Below are positions 34,601 through 42,945 of a DNA stretch of 64,000 nt, one piece after another (position 1 is the stretch's first letter; the number at the start of each line of letters is the position of its first letter). The notes beneath the pieces were generated by a model. That model did no database searches. It was not told where the DNA came from and saw only the letters and a program-made list of their open reading frames with translations. The DNA is from Candidatus Alcium sp. F082 (GTDB lineage Bacteria; Bacteroidota; Bacteroidia; Bacteroidales; F082), in the NCBI GenBank assembly GCA_001543395.1, contig LPNG01000004.1, forward strand, positions 1 to 64,000, in the 5' to 3' direction. Made by a program: the position numbers and the translations under genes.

Positions 34601-34699
34601 CCACCAACTCACGGTAGGCTCAAGCGTGAGGAAATACACGACGGTGGCAATCAAGCCTGCCATCCATCCTGTAATGTTGTTTAACCTTTTGAAAGTCAT
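31598..34699 (-). CDS. DUF2723 membrane protein (GT-C glycosyltransferase-like)
   Basis: This 1033-aa protein has about a dozen membrane helices in its first two thirds, then a soluble C-terminal part. The first loop holds WWDCGEYISTAYKLQVGHPP, whose Asp/Glu pair fits the catalytic acidic motif of GT-C transferases. It is a candidate for protein O-glycosylation of exported proteins, a process known in Bacteroidetes; the assignment to that role is inference. I start at ATG 34699 (MTFKRLNN). A longer frame would run into the tRNA-Gln gene. A -7 box lies at 34756-34763. Confidence 0.88.
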   Translation of the reverse strand: MTFKRLNNITGWMAGLIATVVYFLTLEPTVSWWDCGEYISTAYKLQVGHPPGAPLFQMLGRFFSLFAGGDVTKVALMVNVMSAICSGLTIVFLFWTITMLARKVWMKEGEDAPWTNKIGVLLAGFVGAVAYTFTESFWFNAVEGEVYAMSSLFTAVTFWAILKWERVADDPKSTRWIIFIAFLIGLSIGVHLLNLLCIPAFVYVIYFKKWKKTTFWGFVLAGLISVALLWLINMFLVPQIVNLAGKMELFFVNTLGAPFNLGTIVYFAVIIGLIVWGLIATTRRKKVIWNTAILSFMFILIGYSSFFMLVIRANTNTPINENEPKDALSMLSYLNREQYGSWPLLYGAYYNAPVSGLKDGNPIYVKDKEAHRYVVTDDNKQSKPDYPSELKTIFPRMWSTQRGSHSDMYDSYRKDANGVVKGTPVRVRNYRGEVVTVNKPTFGQNLKFFVQYQCNWMYWRYFMWNFVGRQNDIESQGELNHGNWLSGISFIDNARLGDQDNIPECLQNPGRTTYYFLPLILGLIGLIWLLKKDLKQSWIVFLLFFLTGLAIIIYLNQTPNQPRERDYSYAGSFYAFAIWIGFGVIALIDWINKLLKKESMVTVAAVGLICFLAVPCVLAANGWEEHNRAGKTSARDWARNYLAQLPPNAVIFTRGDNDTFPLWYVQEVEGFRTDVRVCNYMLSSGYWYVHQMGRKVYESEKLPLTLTQKEYDNGVNEQIPVEEEDYFKGKQVELKQVIDFIHNPKAVKRYMGTTYNYVPCRSVKLTVNKEACIKNGIVPESMKDQIVDEITWDIKENWIYKNAIMLLDFMATNNWERPVYFTSFSDMSKVLGIDKYLHMEGLAYRFIPVEAEDYYKGVGGVYREGSYDLLVTKANEGIVNWGSLNQEGVVPDRESVRNAAYAQQAYSRLAQALVNHQEFDSAIIVMDKYQEFFPSKKFPADIRTYQFPEMYYVCGDSVKGDNYLMQLVNNYCDKISYYGSMKPKLVEYYEDEIGEGMSLLKHFGGVAKKYGRTELAQEISDRMMEYLNLYYAE

Positions 34700-34755
34700 A
34701 ATGATATAAAAGTGTTTGTTGTTTATCGAAAAACAATTCGGCCTGTGCCAAACTG

Positions 34756-34763
34756 CAAAAATA
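34756..34763 (-). promoter_or_regulatory. -7 box for the DUF2723 gene
   Basis: TATTTTTG on the minus strand, 57 nt upstream of the ATG at 34699. This supports the shorter start. Confidence 0.55.
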
Positions 34764-34857
34764 CGGTTTTTTGGCTTATCTCTAAACGTATTAACGGCAA
34801 AAACGCTTTTTGTAGTGCCATAAAAGCAATTTTTTTCAAAAAAATCGCAAAAATCTC

Positions 34858-34887
34858 TTGCGCGTAACGAAATTAGTTGTACTTTTG
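34858..34887 (+). promoter_or_regulatory. Promoter of tRNA-Gln (full -33/-7)
   Basis: TTG at 34858-34860 and TACTTTTG at 34880-34887 are separated by exactly 19 nt. This is the textbook Bacteroidetes housekeeping promoter and the best match in the window. Confidence 0.8.
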
Positions 34888-34910
34888 CAGCCGCATTCGG
34901 AAACGAATGA

Positions 34911-34981
34911 TGTCGAGTGGTGTAATGGCAGCACTGCAGATTTTGGTTCTGCCTGTCAAGGTTCGAATCCTTGCTCGACAA
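34911..34981 (+). tRNA. tRNA-Gln (anticodon TTG)
   Basis: The gene is 71 nt. The acceptor stem is TGTCGAG/CTCGACA with discriminator A. The anticodon stem GCAGA/TCTGC encloses TTTTGGT, giving anticodon TTG for CAA codons. The T-loop is GGTTCGAATCC. CCA is not encoded. It is monocistronic, with its own promoter and terminator. Confidence 0.96.
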
Positions 34982-34999
34982 CTTGAGGTGGAAGAAAAG

Positions 35000-35022
35000 A
35001 CCTGCTACTTTGAGTAACAGGT
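35000..35022 (+). terminator. Terminator of tRNA-Gln
   Basis: ACCTGCTACT and AGTAACAGGT pair at 9 of 10 positions around a TTG loop, followed by seven T residues. Confidence 0.85.
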
Positions 35023-35042
35023 TTTTTTATTGTTAAAGCTAA

Positions 35043-35091
35043 GGTCCCTGAGCCTGCGGTCCCTGAGGCATCTCGAAGGGTCGAAGGGCCG
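35043..35091 (+). repeat. Degenerate dispersed palindrome upstream of rimP
   Basis: GGTCCCTGAGCCTGCGGTCC followed by CCTGAGGCATCTCGAAGGGTC and GAAGGGCC is a rearranged copy of the CCTGAGCCTGTCGAAGGG element. It contains two partial left arms and two partial right arms. It lies in the leader of the rimP-nusA-infB operon, 22 nt before the ATG. Confidence 0.75.
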
Positions 35092-35112
35092 ATATAAACG
35101 ATCGAAATTAAA

Positions 35113-35568
35113 ATGATTAACAAAGAACAAGTTGCAACCCTCTGTGAAGAAGCCCTTGCTGGCACCGACCGCTTCCTGGTGGAAGTGAAGGTAAAGCCCA
35201 ACAATGTGATTGAGGTCTATGTCGACGCCGACACGGCTGTCAACATCGACCATTGTGCCGAGTTGAGCCGTTACATCAACGAGAAACTCGACCGCGATGT
35301 GGAAGACTACGAGCTGAGCGTGTTCTCATGGGGCCTCTCTGGTGCCTTGAAGCTTGACCGACAGCTGCAGAAGTATGTAGGCAAGGACGTGGAAGTGAAG
35401 ACGAAGGAGACGGGCAAGATGCAAGGCAAGCTTGTGGGCTTCGACGCCGAGAAGGTGGAGTTTGCACCCGCCCCCAAGAAAGCCTCAAAGAAGAAACCCG
35501 TCGAGGAGCCTGCCAACATGTTTTTTGAACGTAAGAAGGTGGAAATCAAACCTGCTATAATTTTCTGA
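35113..35568 (+). CDS. rimP: Ribosome maturation factor RimP
   Basis: This 151-aa protein assists 30S subunit maturation. The N-terminal alpha/beta domain (VKPNNVIEVYVDADTAVNI) and the SH3-like C-terminal domain (KYVGKDVEVKTKETGKMQGK) are visible, with the conserved DHCAELSRYI helix. The order rimP-nusA-infB is one of the best conserved operons in bacteria and supports the call. The spacing to nusA is 25 nt. Confidence 0.95.
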   Translation: MINKEQVATLCEEALAGTDRFLVEVKVKPNNVIEVYVDADTAVNIDHCAELSRYINEKLDRDVEDYELSVFSWGLSGALKLDRQLQKYVGKDVEVKTKETGKMQGKLVGFDAEKVEFAPAPKKASKKKPVEEPANMFFERKKVEIKPAIIF

Positions 35569-35593
35569 TAATCAATAAATAATCATATACAAA

Positions 35594-36853
35594 ATGGATA
35601 ACTACAAATTAGTAGAAACTTTCTCGGAATTCAAGGAATTCAAGAACATTGACCGTGAGGCCATGATGCGCATCATCGAAGATGTGTTCAGAGGTATGTT
35701 GAATAAGAAGTTCGAAACCGAAACCGACGACTTCATCGATATCATCGTGAACGTCGACAAGGGCGACTTCGAGATTTACCACAACCGCACCGTGGTGGAA
35801 GACGATGAGTTGACCGACCCGCTGCGCGAGATCAAGCTGTCGGACGCCATCAAGATTGAGCCCGACTTCGAAGTGGGCGAAGAGGTGAACGAAGAGCTGC
35901 GTATCGAAAACTTCGGTCGCCGCGACATTCTCGCCTTGCGCCAGAACCTTCAGACCAAGGTGGCCGAATACGAGAAGGAAAACATCTTCCAGAAGTATAA
36001 GGAGAAAGTCGGCGAGATCATCACTGCCGAAGTGGCCCATGTGTGGAAACGCGAGATCGTGGTCATCGACGACGAGAACATCGAGCTGATTCTGCCCAAG
36101 ATGGAGCAGATTCCTGCCGATATATATAAGAAAGGTGATACCATCCGCGCCATCGTGAAGAGCGTGGAGAGCGTCAACGGTTCGCCCGTGGTTACGCTTT
36201 CGCGTACCTCCGAGATCTTCCTGCAGCGTCTGCTCGAAGCTGAGGTGCCCGAGATCTACGACGGCCTCATCACCATCAAGAAGATCGTCCGTGAACCTGG
36301 CCAACGCGCCAAGGTGGCTGTGGAGTCGTACGATGACCGTATCGACCCCGTTGGTGCCTGCGTCGGCATGAAGGGCTCGCGTATCCACGGCATCGTCCGC
36401 GAGTTGCGCAACGAGAACATCGACGTCATCAACTGGACTACCAACCCGCAACTGCTCATCACCCGTGCCTTGAGCCCGGCTAAGATCACCAATATCGTGC
36501 TGAGCAGCGACAACACCATGGCCAATGTGTATATGGAAAACGACCAGATTAGCTTGGCTATCGGTAAGGGCGGTTACAACATCAAGCTCGCCGGTAAGCT
36601 GACGGGCTATGAGATCGACGTCTACCGTAACAGCGAGGCCAACAGCGCCGAAGAGGATGTCGACTTGCAAGAGTTCTCCGACGAGATCGACCAGTGGGTC
36701 ATCGACTCACTCATCAAGATGGGCTGCGACACGGCTAAGAACGTGCTTTCCTATACGCCCGAGGAAGTGGCTTCGCGTGCCGACCTCGAGATTGAGACCG
36801 TCAAGGAAGTGTTCCGCATTCTGAAAGCTGAATTTGAACAAGATGCCGAATGA
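35594..36853 (+). CDS. nusA: Transcription termination/antitermination factor NusA
   Basis: This 419-aa protein binds RNA polymerase and nascent RNA. It has an N-terminal domain (1-125), an S1 domain (about 130-200, GEIITAEVAHVWKREIVVI), two KH domains containing VGACVGMKGSRIHGIVRELR and AIGKGGYNIKLAGKLTGYEI, and a short C-terminal helical part. It lacks the acidic repeats of E. coli NusA, as is normal outside Proteobacteria. It is the second gene of the rimP operon. Confidence 0.97.
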   Translation: MDNYKLVETFSEFKEFKNIDREAMMRIIEDVFRGMLNKKFETETDDFIDIIVNVDKGDFEIYHNRTVVEDDELTDPLREIKLSDAIKIEPDFEVGEEVNEELRIENFGRRDILALRQNLQTKVAEYEKENIFQKYKEKVGEIITAEVAHVWKREIVVIDDENIELILPKMEQIPADIYKKGDTIRAIVKSVESVNGSPVVTLSRTSEIFLQRLLEAEVPEIYDGLITIKKIVREPGQRAKVAVESYDDRIDPVGACVGMKGSRIHGIVRELRNENIDVINWTTNPQLLITRALSPAKITNIVLSSDNTMANVYMENDQISLAIGKGGYNIKLAGKLTGYEIDVYRNSEANSAEEDVDLQEFSDEIDQWVIDSLIKMGCDTAKNVLSYTPEEVASRADLEIETVKEVFRILKAEFEQDAE

Positions 36854-36895
36854 TGCTTAGGCATATAAAACAAACGAGAAACAAAAGAAGAAACT

Positions 36896-39787
36896 ATGTC
36901 CGAAGAAACTAATTTTTCAATTCGATTGTCGAAAGCGGCAAAAGAATTCAATGTGGGAAAGGATACCATCGTAGAATTCCTTGGTAAGAAGGGATTCCAG
37001 GTGGACCCGTCTCCCAACACGAAGCTCACATCGGAGATGTATGAGCTGCTCGTGAAGGAATATCAGGGCGAGAAGGAAGTGAAGAATGAGGCCAAGAAAT
37101 TGGGTAACCTCTCCTATAAGGGTGGAAGTGTTTCCGTTGATTCGGCATTGCAATCGCAAAAGTCAGTTGAGGAAGAGGATCATGATGAAGTCATCATCCG
37201 CACCAACACGATATCTACGCCAGTGAAGAAATCGGGCAAGAGCCACGCTGCCTCTGAACCTGCCAAGGAGAAAGAGACGTCCAAGGAGGAAAAACCTGTG
37301 GCGAAGGAGCCTGCCGCTCAGCCTAAAAAGGAAGTGGAGAAGGGAGAACAAGGCGTACCCGGTATCTCGCTGAAGATTGTCGGTCAGATCGACTTGGAGA
37401 AAAAGCCCAAACAGGAAAAGAAGCCTAAGAGCGAACCTGAAAAGCCGGCCAAGCCGCAGGAGAAGCAACCCGAGGCTGAAGTGAAAAAGCCTGAGGAGGT
37501 TAAGAAGGCTCCCGTTGAGGCTGCTCCTGCACAAAAGGAACAACCAGCCGAAGAAAAGCTCGCTGAGCCTCGCCATATCAAATTGGAAGCGCCTAAGCTG
37601 ACAGGTCCCACCGTTTTGGGTACCTTGGAATTGCCTGTTGAGAAGAAAAACGGCAAAGCCGAAACGAAGAAGAAAAAGCGTAAGCGCATCATGGGCAAGC
37701 CCGAGGGTTCGTCAGAGGATCCCACTGGTGCCAACGTGAATAACGGTGGCAAGAAACAGGAAGGACAGAAGCCTGGCAAGGGCCCGCGTCCTGCCGACCA
37801 AGGTGCCAAGAAAGGCCCCAAGGACAGCCCTAAGCTTGGCAAGAAAGACAAGAAAGGCAAGCGCGAAGAGAAGCCTGAGCTGAGCGAAGAGGAGATCTCG
37901 AAGCAGATCAAGGACACCTTGGCACGTCTCGCCCCCATGGGTAAGTCGAAGACCTCCAAGCACCGCCGCGAGAAGCGTCAGCAGGTGGCGGGCAGCATGA
38001 TGGAGGAGATGATGCGTCAGGAAGAGGACAAGAAGGTGTTGAAGGTGACCGAGTTCGTCACGGCCAACGAGTTGGCGACGATGATGAACGTGCCTGTGGT
38101 GAAGGTCATCGGCACCTGCATGAGCCTCGGTATGCCTGTGTCCATCAACCAGCGTCTCGATGCTGAAGCCCTGACCGTGGTGGCCGAGGAATTCGGCTTC
38201 CAAGTCGACTTCGTCAGCGCCGACGTGCAAGAAGCCATAGCAGAGACTGATGAGGTCGATAAGGAAGAGGATCTCGTGCCTCGCGCCCCCGTCGTCACTG
38301 TCATGGGTCACGTCGACCATGGTAAGACCAAGCTCTTGGACTATATCCGTAACACCAACGTGGTGGCCGGTGAGGCAGGTGGTATCACCCAGCACATCGG
38401 TGCCTACGAGGTGACCACCGAGAGTGGCAAGAAGATCACCTTCTTGGATACGCCTGGTCACGAAGCCTTCACGGCTATGCGTGCCCGTGGTGCCAAGATC
38501 ACCGACGTCGCCATCATCGTCATCGCTACCGATGACAGCGTGATGCCTCAGACCGTCGAGGCCATCAACCACGCCCAAGCTGCTGGCGTGCCTATCGTCT
38601 TCGCTCTGAATAAGATCGATAAGCCCACCGCCAACCCCGACAAGATTCGCGAGCAACTTGCTAACATGAATATCCTCGTCGAGAGCTGGGGTGGTAAGTA
38701 CCAAGACCAGGAAATCGCCGCTAAGATCGGTTTGAACGTCGATGCACTGCTCGAAAAGGTGCTGCTTGAGGCCGAGCTCCTCGACCTGAAGGCTAACCCC
38801 AACCGTCTGGCTAAGGGTACGGTCATCGAGTCCGCTTTGGACAAGGGCCGTGGTTATGTGGCCAAGATCCTGGTGCAGAACGGCACCTTGAAGATTGGTG
38901 ATATGGTGCTTGCTGGCACCACCTATGGTAAGGTGAAGGCCATGTTCGACGACCACAACCGCCCCGTCAAGGAGGCTGGTCCTTCCACGCCGGTGCTGTT
39001 GCTGGGTTTGAACGGTGCTCCTATGCCGGGCGATGCCTTCAACGTAATGACCGACGAGCGCGAGGTGAAAGCCATCGCCAACCGCCGTGAACAGTTGCAA
39101 CGCGAACAGACACGCCGCACCAGTCCGCACATCACCTTGGATGAGATTGGCCGTCGTATCGCCATCGGCGACTTCAAGGAATTGAACATCATCGTCAAGG
39201 CCGACGTGGACGGCTCTGTGGAGGCTTTGGCCGACAGCTTGTTGAAGCTTTCTACCGAGGAGGTGCAGGTCAACGTCATCCACAAGTCGGTGGGTGCCAT
39301 TAGCGAGTCTGACGTCATGCTGGCTTCGGCATCCAATGCCGTCATCGTGGGCTTCAACGTGCGTCCTACTGCACAGGCGCGTAAGATGGCTGAGAACGAG
39401 AAGATTGATATCCGTCTGTACTCCATCATCTACACCGCCATCGAGGAAATCAAGGCCGCTATCGAAGGCATGTTGGCTCCCGAAATCGAAGAGGTGGTCA
39501 CCTGCAACCTCGAGATCCGCGAGACCTTCAAGATCAGCAAGGTCGGCACCATCGCTGGCTGTATGGTTTTGGACGGCAAGGTCACCCGCAACACCAAGGT
39601 CCGTGTCATCCGCGATGGCATCGTAATCTACACGGGTGTGCTCGGCTCCTTGAAGCGTTACAAAGACGATGTCAAGGAAGTCAGTGCCGGCATGGACTGC
39701 GGCTTGAACATCGAGAACTTCAACGACATCAAAGTCGGCGACATCATTGAAGGCTATACCGAGAAGGAAGTCGCTAGGAAGTTGTAA
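36896..39787 (+). CDS. infB: Translation initiation factor IF-2
   Basis: This 963-aa GTPase positions initiator tRNA on the 30S subunit. The N-terminal 430 residues are Lys/Glu/Pro-rich and low complexity, containing an IF2_N-type start ([19 protein letters not shown]). The GTPase has G1 [11 protein letters not shown]3 DTPGHEAF and G4 NKID. IF-2 domains 2-4 follow, ending with the C2 fMet-tRNA-binding domain. It is the last gene of the operon, with a terminator at 39806-39840. Confidence 0.97.
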   Translation: MSEETNFSIRLSKAAKEFNVGKDTIVEFLGKKGFQVDPSPNTKLTSEMYELLVKEYQGEKEVKNEAKKLGNLSYKGGSVSVDSALQSQKSVEEEDHDEVIIRTNTISTPVKKSGKSHAASEPAKEKETSKEEKPVAKEPAAQPKKEVEKGEQGVPGISLKIVGQIDLEKKPKQEKKPKSEPEKPAKPQEKQPEAEVKKPEEVKKAPVEAAPAQKEQPAEEKLAEPRHIKLEAPKLTGPTVLGTLELPVEKKNGKAETKKKKRKRIMGKPEGSSEDPTGANVNNGGKKQEGQKPGKGPRPADQGAKKGPKDSPKLGKKDKKGKREEKPELSEEEISKQIKDTLARLAPMGKSKTSKHRREKRQQVAGSMMEEMMRQEEDKKVLKVTEFVTANELATMMNVPVVKVIGTCMSLGMPVSINQRLDAEALTVVAEEFGFQVDFVSADVQEAIAETDEVDKEEDLVPRAPVVTVMGHVDHGKTKLLDYIRNTNVVAGEAGGITQHIGAYEVTTESGKKITFLDTPGHEAFTAMRARGAKITDVAIIVIATDDSVMPQTVEAINHAQAAGVPIVFALNKIDKPTANPDKIREQLANMNILVESWGGKYQDQEIAAKIGLNVDALLEKVLLEAELLDLKANPNRLAKGTVIESALDKGRGYVAKILVQNGTLKIGDMVLAGTTYGKVKAMFDDHNRPVKEAGPSTPVLLLGLNGAPMPGDAFNVMTDEREVKAIANRREQLQREQTRRTSPHITLDEIGRRIAIGDFKELNIIVKADVDGSVEALADSLLKLSTEEVQVNVIHKSVGAISESDVMLASASNAVIVGFNVRPTAQARKMAENEKIDIRLYSIIYTAIEEIKAAIEGMLAPEIEEVVTCNLEIRETFKISKVGTIAGCMVLDGKVTRNTKVRVIRDGIVIYTGVLGSLKRYKDDVKEVSAGMDCGLNIENFNDIKVGDIIEGYTEKEVARKL

Positions 39788-39805
39788 ACGATAGTTTACT
39801 GAGTG

Positions 39806-39840
39806 ATAAAGCCTCGGCAACAAGTTTGTCGAGGCTTTAT
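39806..39840 (+). terminator. Terminator after infB
   Basis: ATAAAGCCTCG and CGAGGCTTTAT form an 11-bp perfect stem around a 13-nt loop. The T-tract is weak. It lies between convergent genes, so it may serve both. Confidence 0.75.
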
Positions 39841-39860
39841 GTGTAATTTGAATGGTGATA

Positions 39861-42413
39861 TTATAGCTTCGCAATCACCTTCAACATCTGCTCGCCCAAT
39901 CCGATCGTATAGCCCTGCTTCACAAACACCACCTCGCTGTTGGCGTTGGCGATGAGGAAGATGGGGCGACTGTCGGTGTTGAGGTGGAGTCCGTCAACGA
40001 TTTCGTTGCATATCTCACCTTCATCTATGCCGTAGACGATGCCTTCGGGCAATTCGCTGAAGTTCTTCATCTTGAACTTGTCGTAATCCTCTTTGCTGCT
40101 GAAGACGAAAATCATCGGTAGGTTGCTGTCTTCAAAGTCCTTGCGGAAGGCGGCGATGTCCTGCATGGCGTGGGTGGTGGGCTCGCTGCCTTGGTCCAAA
40201 AGGCCGAGGATGAAATACTCGTCTTGGATGAGTTGTTTGGCATTGCCCACTTCGCCCGTCTCAGGATCGGTGAATTTGCTGTCGGCATAGAAACTGCCGA
40301 TGACCTGTAACTCATTGTCAGGTTGGCGCAAAATGAGGTTCACATGGGTGGTTTCGCCCGCCTTGATGGTGAAAAACTCGCTGTGGGTCAGTGCGGTGCC
40401 GTCATCCAAGCGCGTGCCTGCCGTGAGGATGTAATAGCCTTCATCCAAAGGCGTGGGATGATCGAAGGTGGAAAGCATCATGCCATCGTCGATGCCAGGA
40501 TCTTTGGCATCATAGGCCAAGAGGCGGAAGCTTTGGCCATCGAACTTCTTGATGCTGAAGTGCGTGTAGTATTTCGGGTCGGACACGGAGGCGATGGGGA
40601 AATAATGGATGTCCAGATAGCCAATGGTAGTGCTAGTTGGCTCAGCGGCTTCAAAGTCCACATTAGTCCATTCCTTTCCGAAGTATTGCACATTGCCGTT
40701 CACGGGATTGATTTGTGCCGCGATGCCCAAACTGCGTGCCATGCTGACGAAGAAGATGTCACGGGAATGGCGGTCGGCCTTGCGAGCTTTCAGCACACCC
40801 AAAGATGAAATGGGAATGCGCTGTAAAGCCAGATTATCGTCGGCTTGTATGTTCTTTTTCACCCAATCGACCAATAAGGCAGGATTGTCATGGTATTGCC
40901 GTCTTTCCGCTTCAGGGAAGAACTCGGAAAGGGTCTTGCGGTAAGGCACAATCATTTCATTGCTCACGCGTGGATTGAGAATGTACTGAGCATAATGCTC
41001 AGGCGGCATGGAGATGATGGATTGCTCGAGACCAGGCGTGTTGTCGAGATGGTCTTTGAGTACTTCAAGGCTGACATCGCGCAAGTCTTTGTCGGAGATG
41101 TTGCTTAGAAGCTCCACGGCCTTGATCTCTTGGCCCTTGTCTTGGGCGTATTTCACGAAATCGGCGATGATCTGGTAGTTGCCCCACGTCTTTTCGTAGA
41201 TGCTGCACAGCTTTTTATTGCCCGTGTTCATAATCACATCCATCTGGGCTTTCTTGCATTCGGCGATGTAGGCGTTGCGCAGCGAGTCTTCAAAGGCTAT
41301 GCGACGGTCGTTTTCGGCACGCATCTCAGCCGTTACCTCGGGCAAGACGCTGGTCGGGGCGGGTGGAACCATATCGAACTCAAAGATGTCGTTTTGGCCC
41401 TGCTCATGGTCAAGGGTGATGGTGATGTTGTCTTTCTCGCCCGACTTGAACACTTGGAAACCGAATTTGCCGTCTTTGGCAGCGTAGGCCATCATGCAGC
41501 CCAAGCCAGAGGTAAGCCAGGTTTGGCCGTTCTCATCGGTCGTCTTCGTGACTACGGTGCAGAACTCGGCATAGTTGTAGATCTTGAACTCCACGGGCAG
41601 GTTGGCTTGCGGTTTGCCGTCAGTGTCCACCACGGTGAAAGTGGTCTTGGCAGCCTTTCCATAGTTGCCCACCACATTGATTTCCGTGTAGTTGGCACTG
41701 CGGCTGATGACTTCTTCGGGGCCGTCGTAGTCGCCGAAGACGCGGGTGTGTAATAACAAGGTGCGCGAGGCGGGCTCGTTGAACCAACCCAAGTCGAGGA
41801 CGGGCTCAGGCTCGCAGGCACCGAGGAAGTGCCATTGTCCGTCCACCCAAGCCTCTACCCAGGCGTGGTTGTCGTCGCAGTGGGCCCAACGAGGCGTGTA
41901 AACTTGTCTTGCTGGGATGCCCACGGTGCGTAAGGCGGTCACTAACAGTGTCGACTCTTCGCCGCAACGTCCCCACGAGGTCTTGATGGTGGCCATTGGA
42001 GCGCTGGTGCGGCTGTCGCTGCCCTTGTAGTTGACGTGCTCGTGGCACCAGTGGTTCACTTCGAGGATGGCGTCATATAAAGAGAGGTCTTTCACACGCG
42101 CTTTCAGCTCCTCGTAGTAGGTGGCACGGAAACGGTCGAGGTTCTCGTTGTTGACGCGAACGGGCACCACGAAATGCTTGAACTCGCGCTCGGGGACGCT
42201 GGCGCCCCAAGGCATCTCTTCTTTGGCCAGGAAGGCATAGTGGATGCACTCGCGGTAATAGTCTTCGGTGTAGTCTACGCTGTCGCCGAGCGGCATATAT
42301 TGGTAGAGGAACTGTAAGGCTTGTTTTTCGTTGAAGGTCGTTTCCTTTTCCGACGAGCAGGCCGAGAAGAACACTGCTGAAAGGATGGCAAAGGTAAGGA
42401 TGATGTTTTTCAT
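39861..42413 (-). CDS. Transglutaminase-domain lipoprotein
   Basis: This 850-aa lipoprotein (lipobox FSAC, Cys19) has a transglutaminase core: SWGRCGEESTLLVTALR (nucleophile Cys about 150), then DDNHAWVEAWVDGQW (His), with the acid shortly after. A carboxypeptidase-regulatory-like beta domain and a long helical region follow. The C-terminal part from about 750 looks thioredoxin-like but lacks a CxxC. Close relatives are widespread in gut Bacteroidetes without known function. A periplasmic peptidase or cross-linking role is possible. It is monocistronic, with a -7 box at 42431-42438. Confidence 0.85.
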   Translation of the reverse strand: MKNIILTFAILSAVFFSACSSEKETTFNEKQALQFLYQYMPLGDSVDYTEDYYRECIHYAFLAKEEMPWGASVPEREFKHFVVPVRVNNENLDRFRATYYEELKARVKDLSLYDAILEVNHWCHEHVNYKGSDSRTSAPMATIKTSWGRCGEESTLLVTALRTVGIPARQVYTPRWAHCDDNHAWVEAWVDGQWHFLGACEPEPVLDLGWFNEPASRTLLLHTRVFGDYDGPEEVISRSANYTEINVVGNYGKAAKTTFTVVDTDGKPQANLPVEFKIYNYAEFCTVVTKTTDENGQTWLTSGLGCMMAYAAKDGKFGFQVFKSGEKDNITITLDHEQGQNDIFEFDMVPPAPTSVLPEVTAEMRAENDRRIAFEDSLRNAYIAECKKAQMDVIMNTGNKKLCSIYEKTWGNYQIIADFVKYAQDKGQEIKAVELLSNISDKDLRDVSLEVLKDHLDNTPGLEQSIISMPPEHYAQYILNPRVSNEMIVPYRKTLSEFFPEAERRQYHDNPALLVDWVKKNIQADDNLALQRIPISSLGVLKARKADRHSRDIFFVSMARSLGIAAQINPVNGNVQYFGKEWTNVDFEAAEPTSTTIGYLDIHYFPIASVSDPKYYTHFSIKKFDGQSFRLLAYDAKDPGIDDGMMLSTFDHPTPLDEGYYILTAGTRLDDGTALTHSEFFTIKAGETTHVNLILRQPDNELQVIGSFYADSKFTDPETGEVGNAKQLIQDEYFILGLLDQGSEPTTHAMQDIAAFRKDFEDSNLPMIFVFSSKEDYDKFKMKNFSELPEGIVYGIDEGEICNEIVDGLHLNTDSRPIFLIANANSEVVFVKQGYTIGLGEQMLKVIAKL

Positions 42414-42430
42414 AGATGGATTATTTGCTG

Positions 42431-42438
42431 CAAAGATA
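42431..42438 (-). promoter_or_regulatory. -7 box for the transglutaminase lipoprotein gene
   Basis: TATCTTTG on the minus strand lies 18 nt upstream of the ATG. Confidence 0.65.
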
Positions 42439-42617
42439 GTGTTTATTTCAATCCTTCCGTCAGGAACTTCCGCAAATGGAGGTGGGTTTTGTCTCGAATA
42501 TTTCTTTTATAGAAGAAATTTTCTTGAAAAAGTTGAGATTCTTTTTTTATGGAAGAAAGAGTATTGGTGGAGAGATTGGTTTTCTGAATTTGTAATGCAA
42601 TTATCAGAAAAATACGC

Positions 42618-42625
42618 TATCTTTG
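42618..42625 (+). promoter_or_regulatory. -7 box at the start of the RNA/methyltransferase leader
   Basis: TATCTTTG matches TAnnTTTG. Transcription would start near 42630 and cross the structured region at 42710-42944 before the methyltransferase. A TTTG lies upstream, but at 25 nt instead of 19 nt. The stretch 42439-42617 holds no gene that I can support. Confidence 0.55.
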
Positions 42626-42709
42626 CGCCAAATAAAAACCAAACGTTTCGTAGAGATAAAAATAGAGAAGAAATAACATATTATAAACCAAAGCATTAGC
42701 TATTATTTC

Positions 42710-42882
42710 GCGTTTACCGAAAACCCTGCAAGATTAACGGAGATAAAACACGGAAATAATAAGTGAAGGTCTAACTGCAAGCAGATAGGCTTTTGTCCTG
42801 AAATAAGCAGATGCTCATACCCTAAGGGTGTGAGTACTTATTTTGGGCAGAGGTCTCCTTGCAGGGTTACCTTGGTAAGCGC
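42710..42882 (+). ncRNA. Structured RNA, rod-like fold; 6S-like or cis-regulatory
   Basis: A closing helix of 9 bp (42710-42718 with 42874-42882, one G-U) and an 11-bp perfect helix (42722-42732 with 42858-42868) bracket the region. GAGAT/GTCTC can extend it. The 5' side then bulges out over about 49 nt with a small hairpin at 771-788. The apical arm has three stacked helices: 794-798/845-849, 801-807/837-843 and 814-822/826-834, with loop TAA. One long rod with a central bulge is the 6S RNA architecture, but the bulge is one-sided. No protein gene fits this stretch. Riboswitch-like use is also possible, because GCGC at 42879-42882 is shared with the next hairpin. Confidence 0.6.
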
Positions 42883-42909
42883 AATAAGGAAAGCACCTTT
42901 CTTTTTGCG
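42880..42909 (+). promoter_or_regulatory. Hairpin competing with the closing helix of the RNA
   Basis: CGCAATAAGGAAAG and CTTTCTTTTTGCG pair over 13 bp with one bulged T and a CAC loop. The base of the stem uses the same GCG that closes the upstream RNA, so the two folds exclude each other. The T-run lies inside the stem and is followed by GCG, so it is at best a weak terminator. Confidence 0.55.
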
Positions 42910-42911
42910 TA

Positions 42912-42944
42912 GTGATTGATAGCCATGCAAAAACTGTCAATCAC
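42912..42944 (+). promoter_or_regulatory. Hairpin abutting the methyltransferase start codon
   Basis: GTGATTGATAG and CTGTCAATCAC pair over 11 bp (one G-U). The loop exposes an in-frame ATG at 42925. The preferred ATG at 42946 follows one base after the stem. This could modulate translation. Confidence 0.5.
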
Positions 42945-42945
42945 G

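Noticed and set aside
34700-34981. An N-terminal extension of the DUF2723 gene into the tRNA
   Set aside because: It would start from TTG within tRNA-Gln and run antisense through that gene's promoter. The ATG at 34699 begins a normal membrane protein.
37712-39874. A 720-codon open frame antisense to infB
   Set aside because: It is the same composition effect in a highly expressed gene. The translated product is His/Asp/Val-rich with no known motif.
42331-42699. A 122-codon open frame covering the gap before the structured RNA
   Set aside because: It begins inside the divergent lipoprotein gene, runs through both promoters, and has AT-driven composition with no family resemblance.
42710-42882. 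The structured RNA considered as a retron RNA or a SAM riboswitch
   Set aside because: No reverse transcriptase is nearby, so a retron is unsupported. The conserved core sequences of the SAM riboswitch classes I know are absent.
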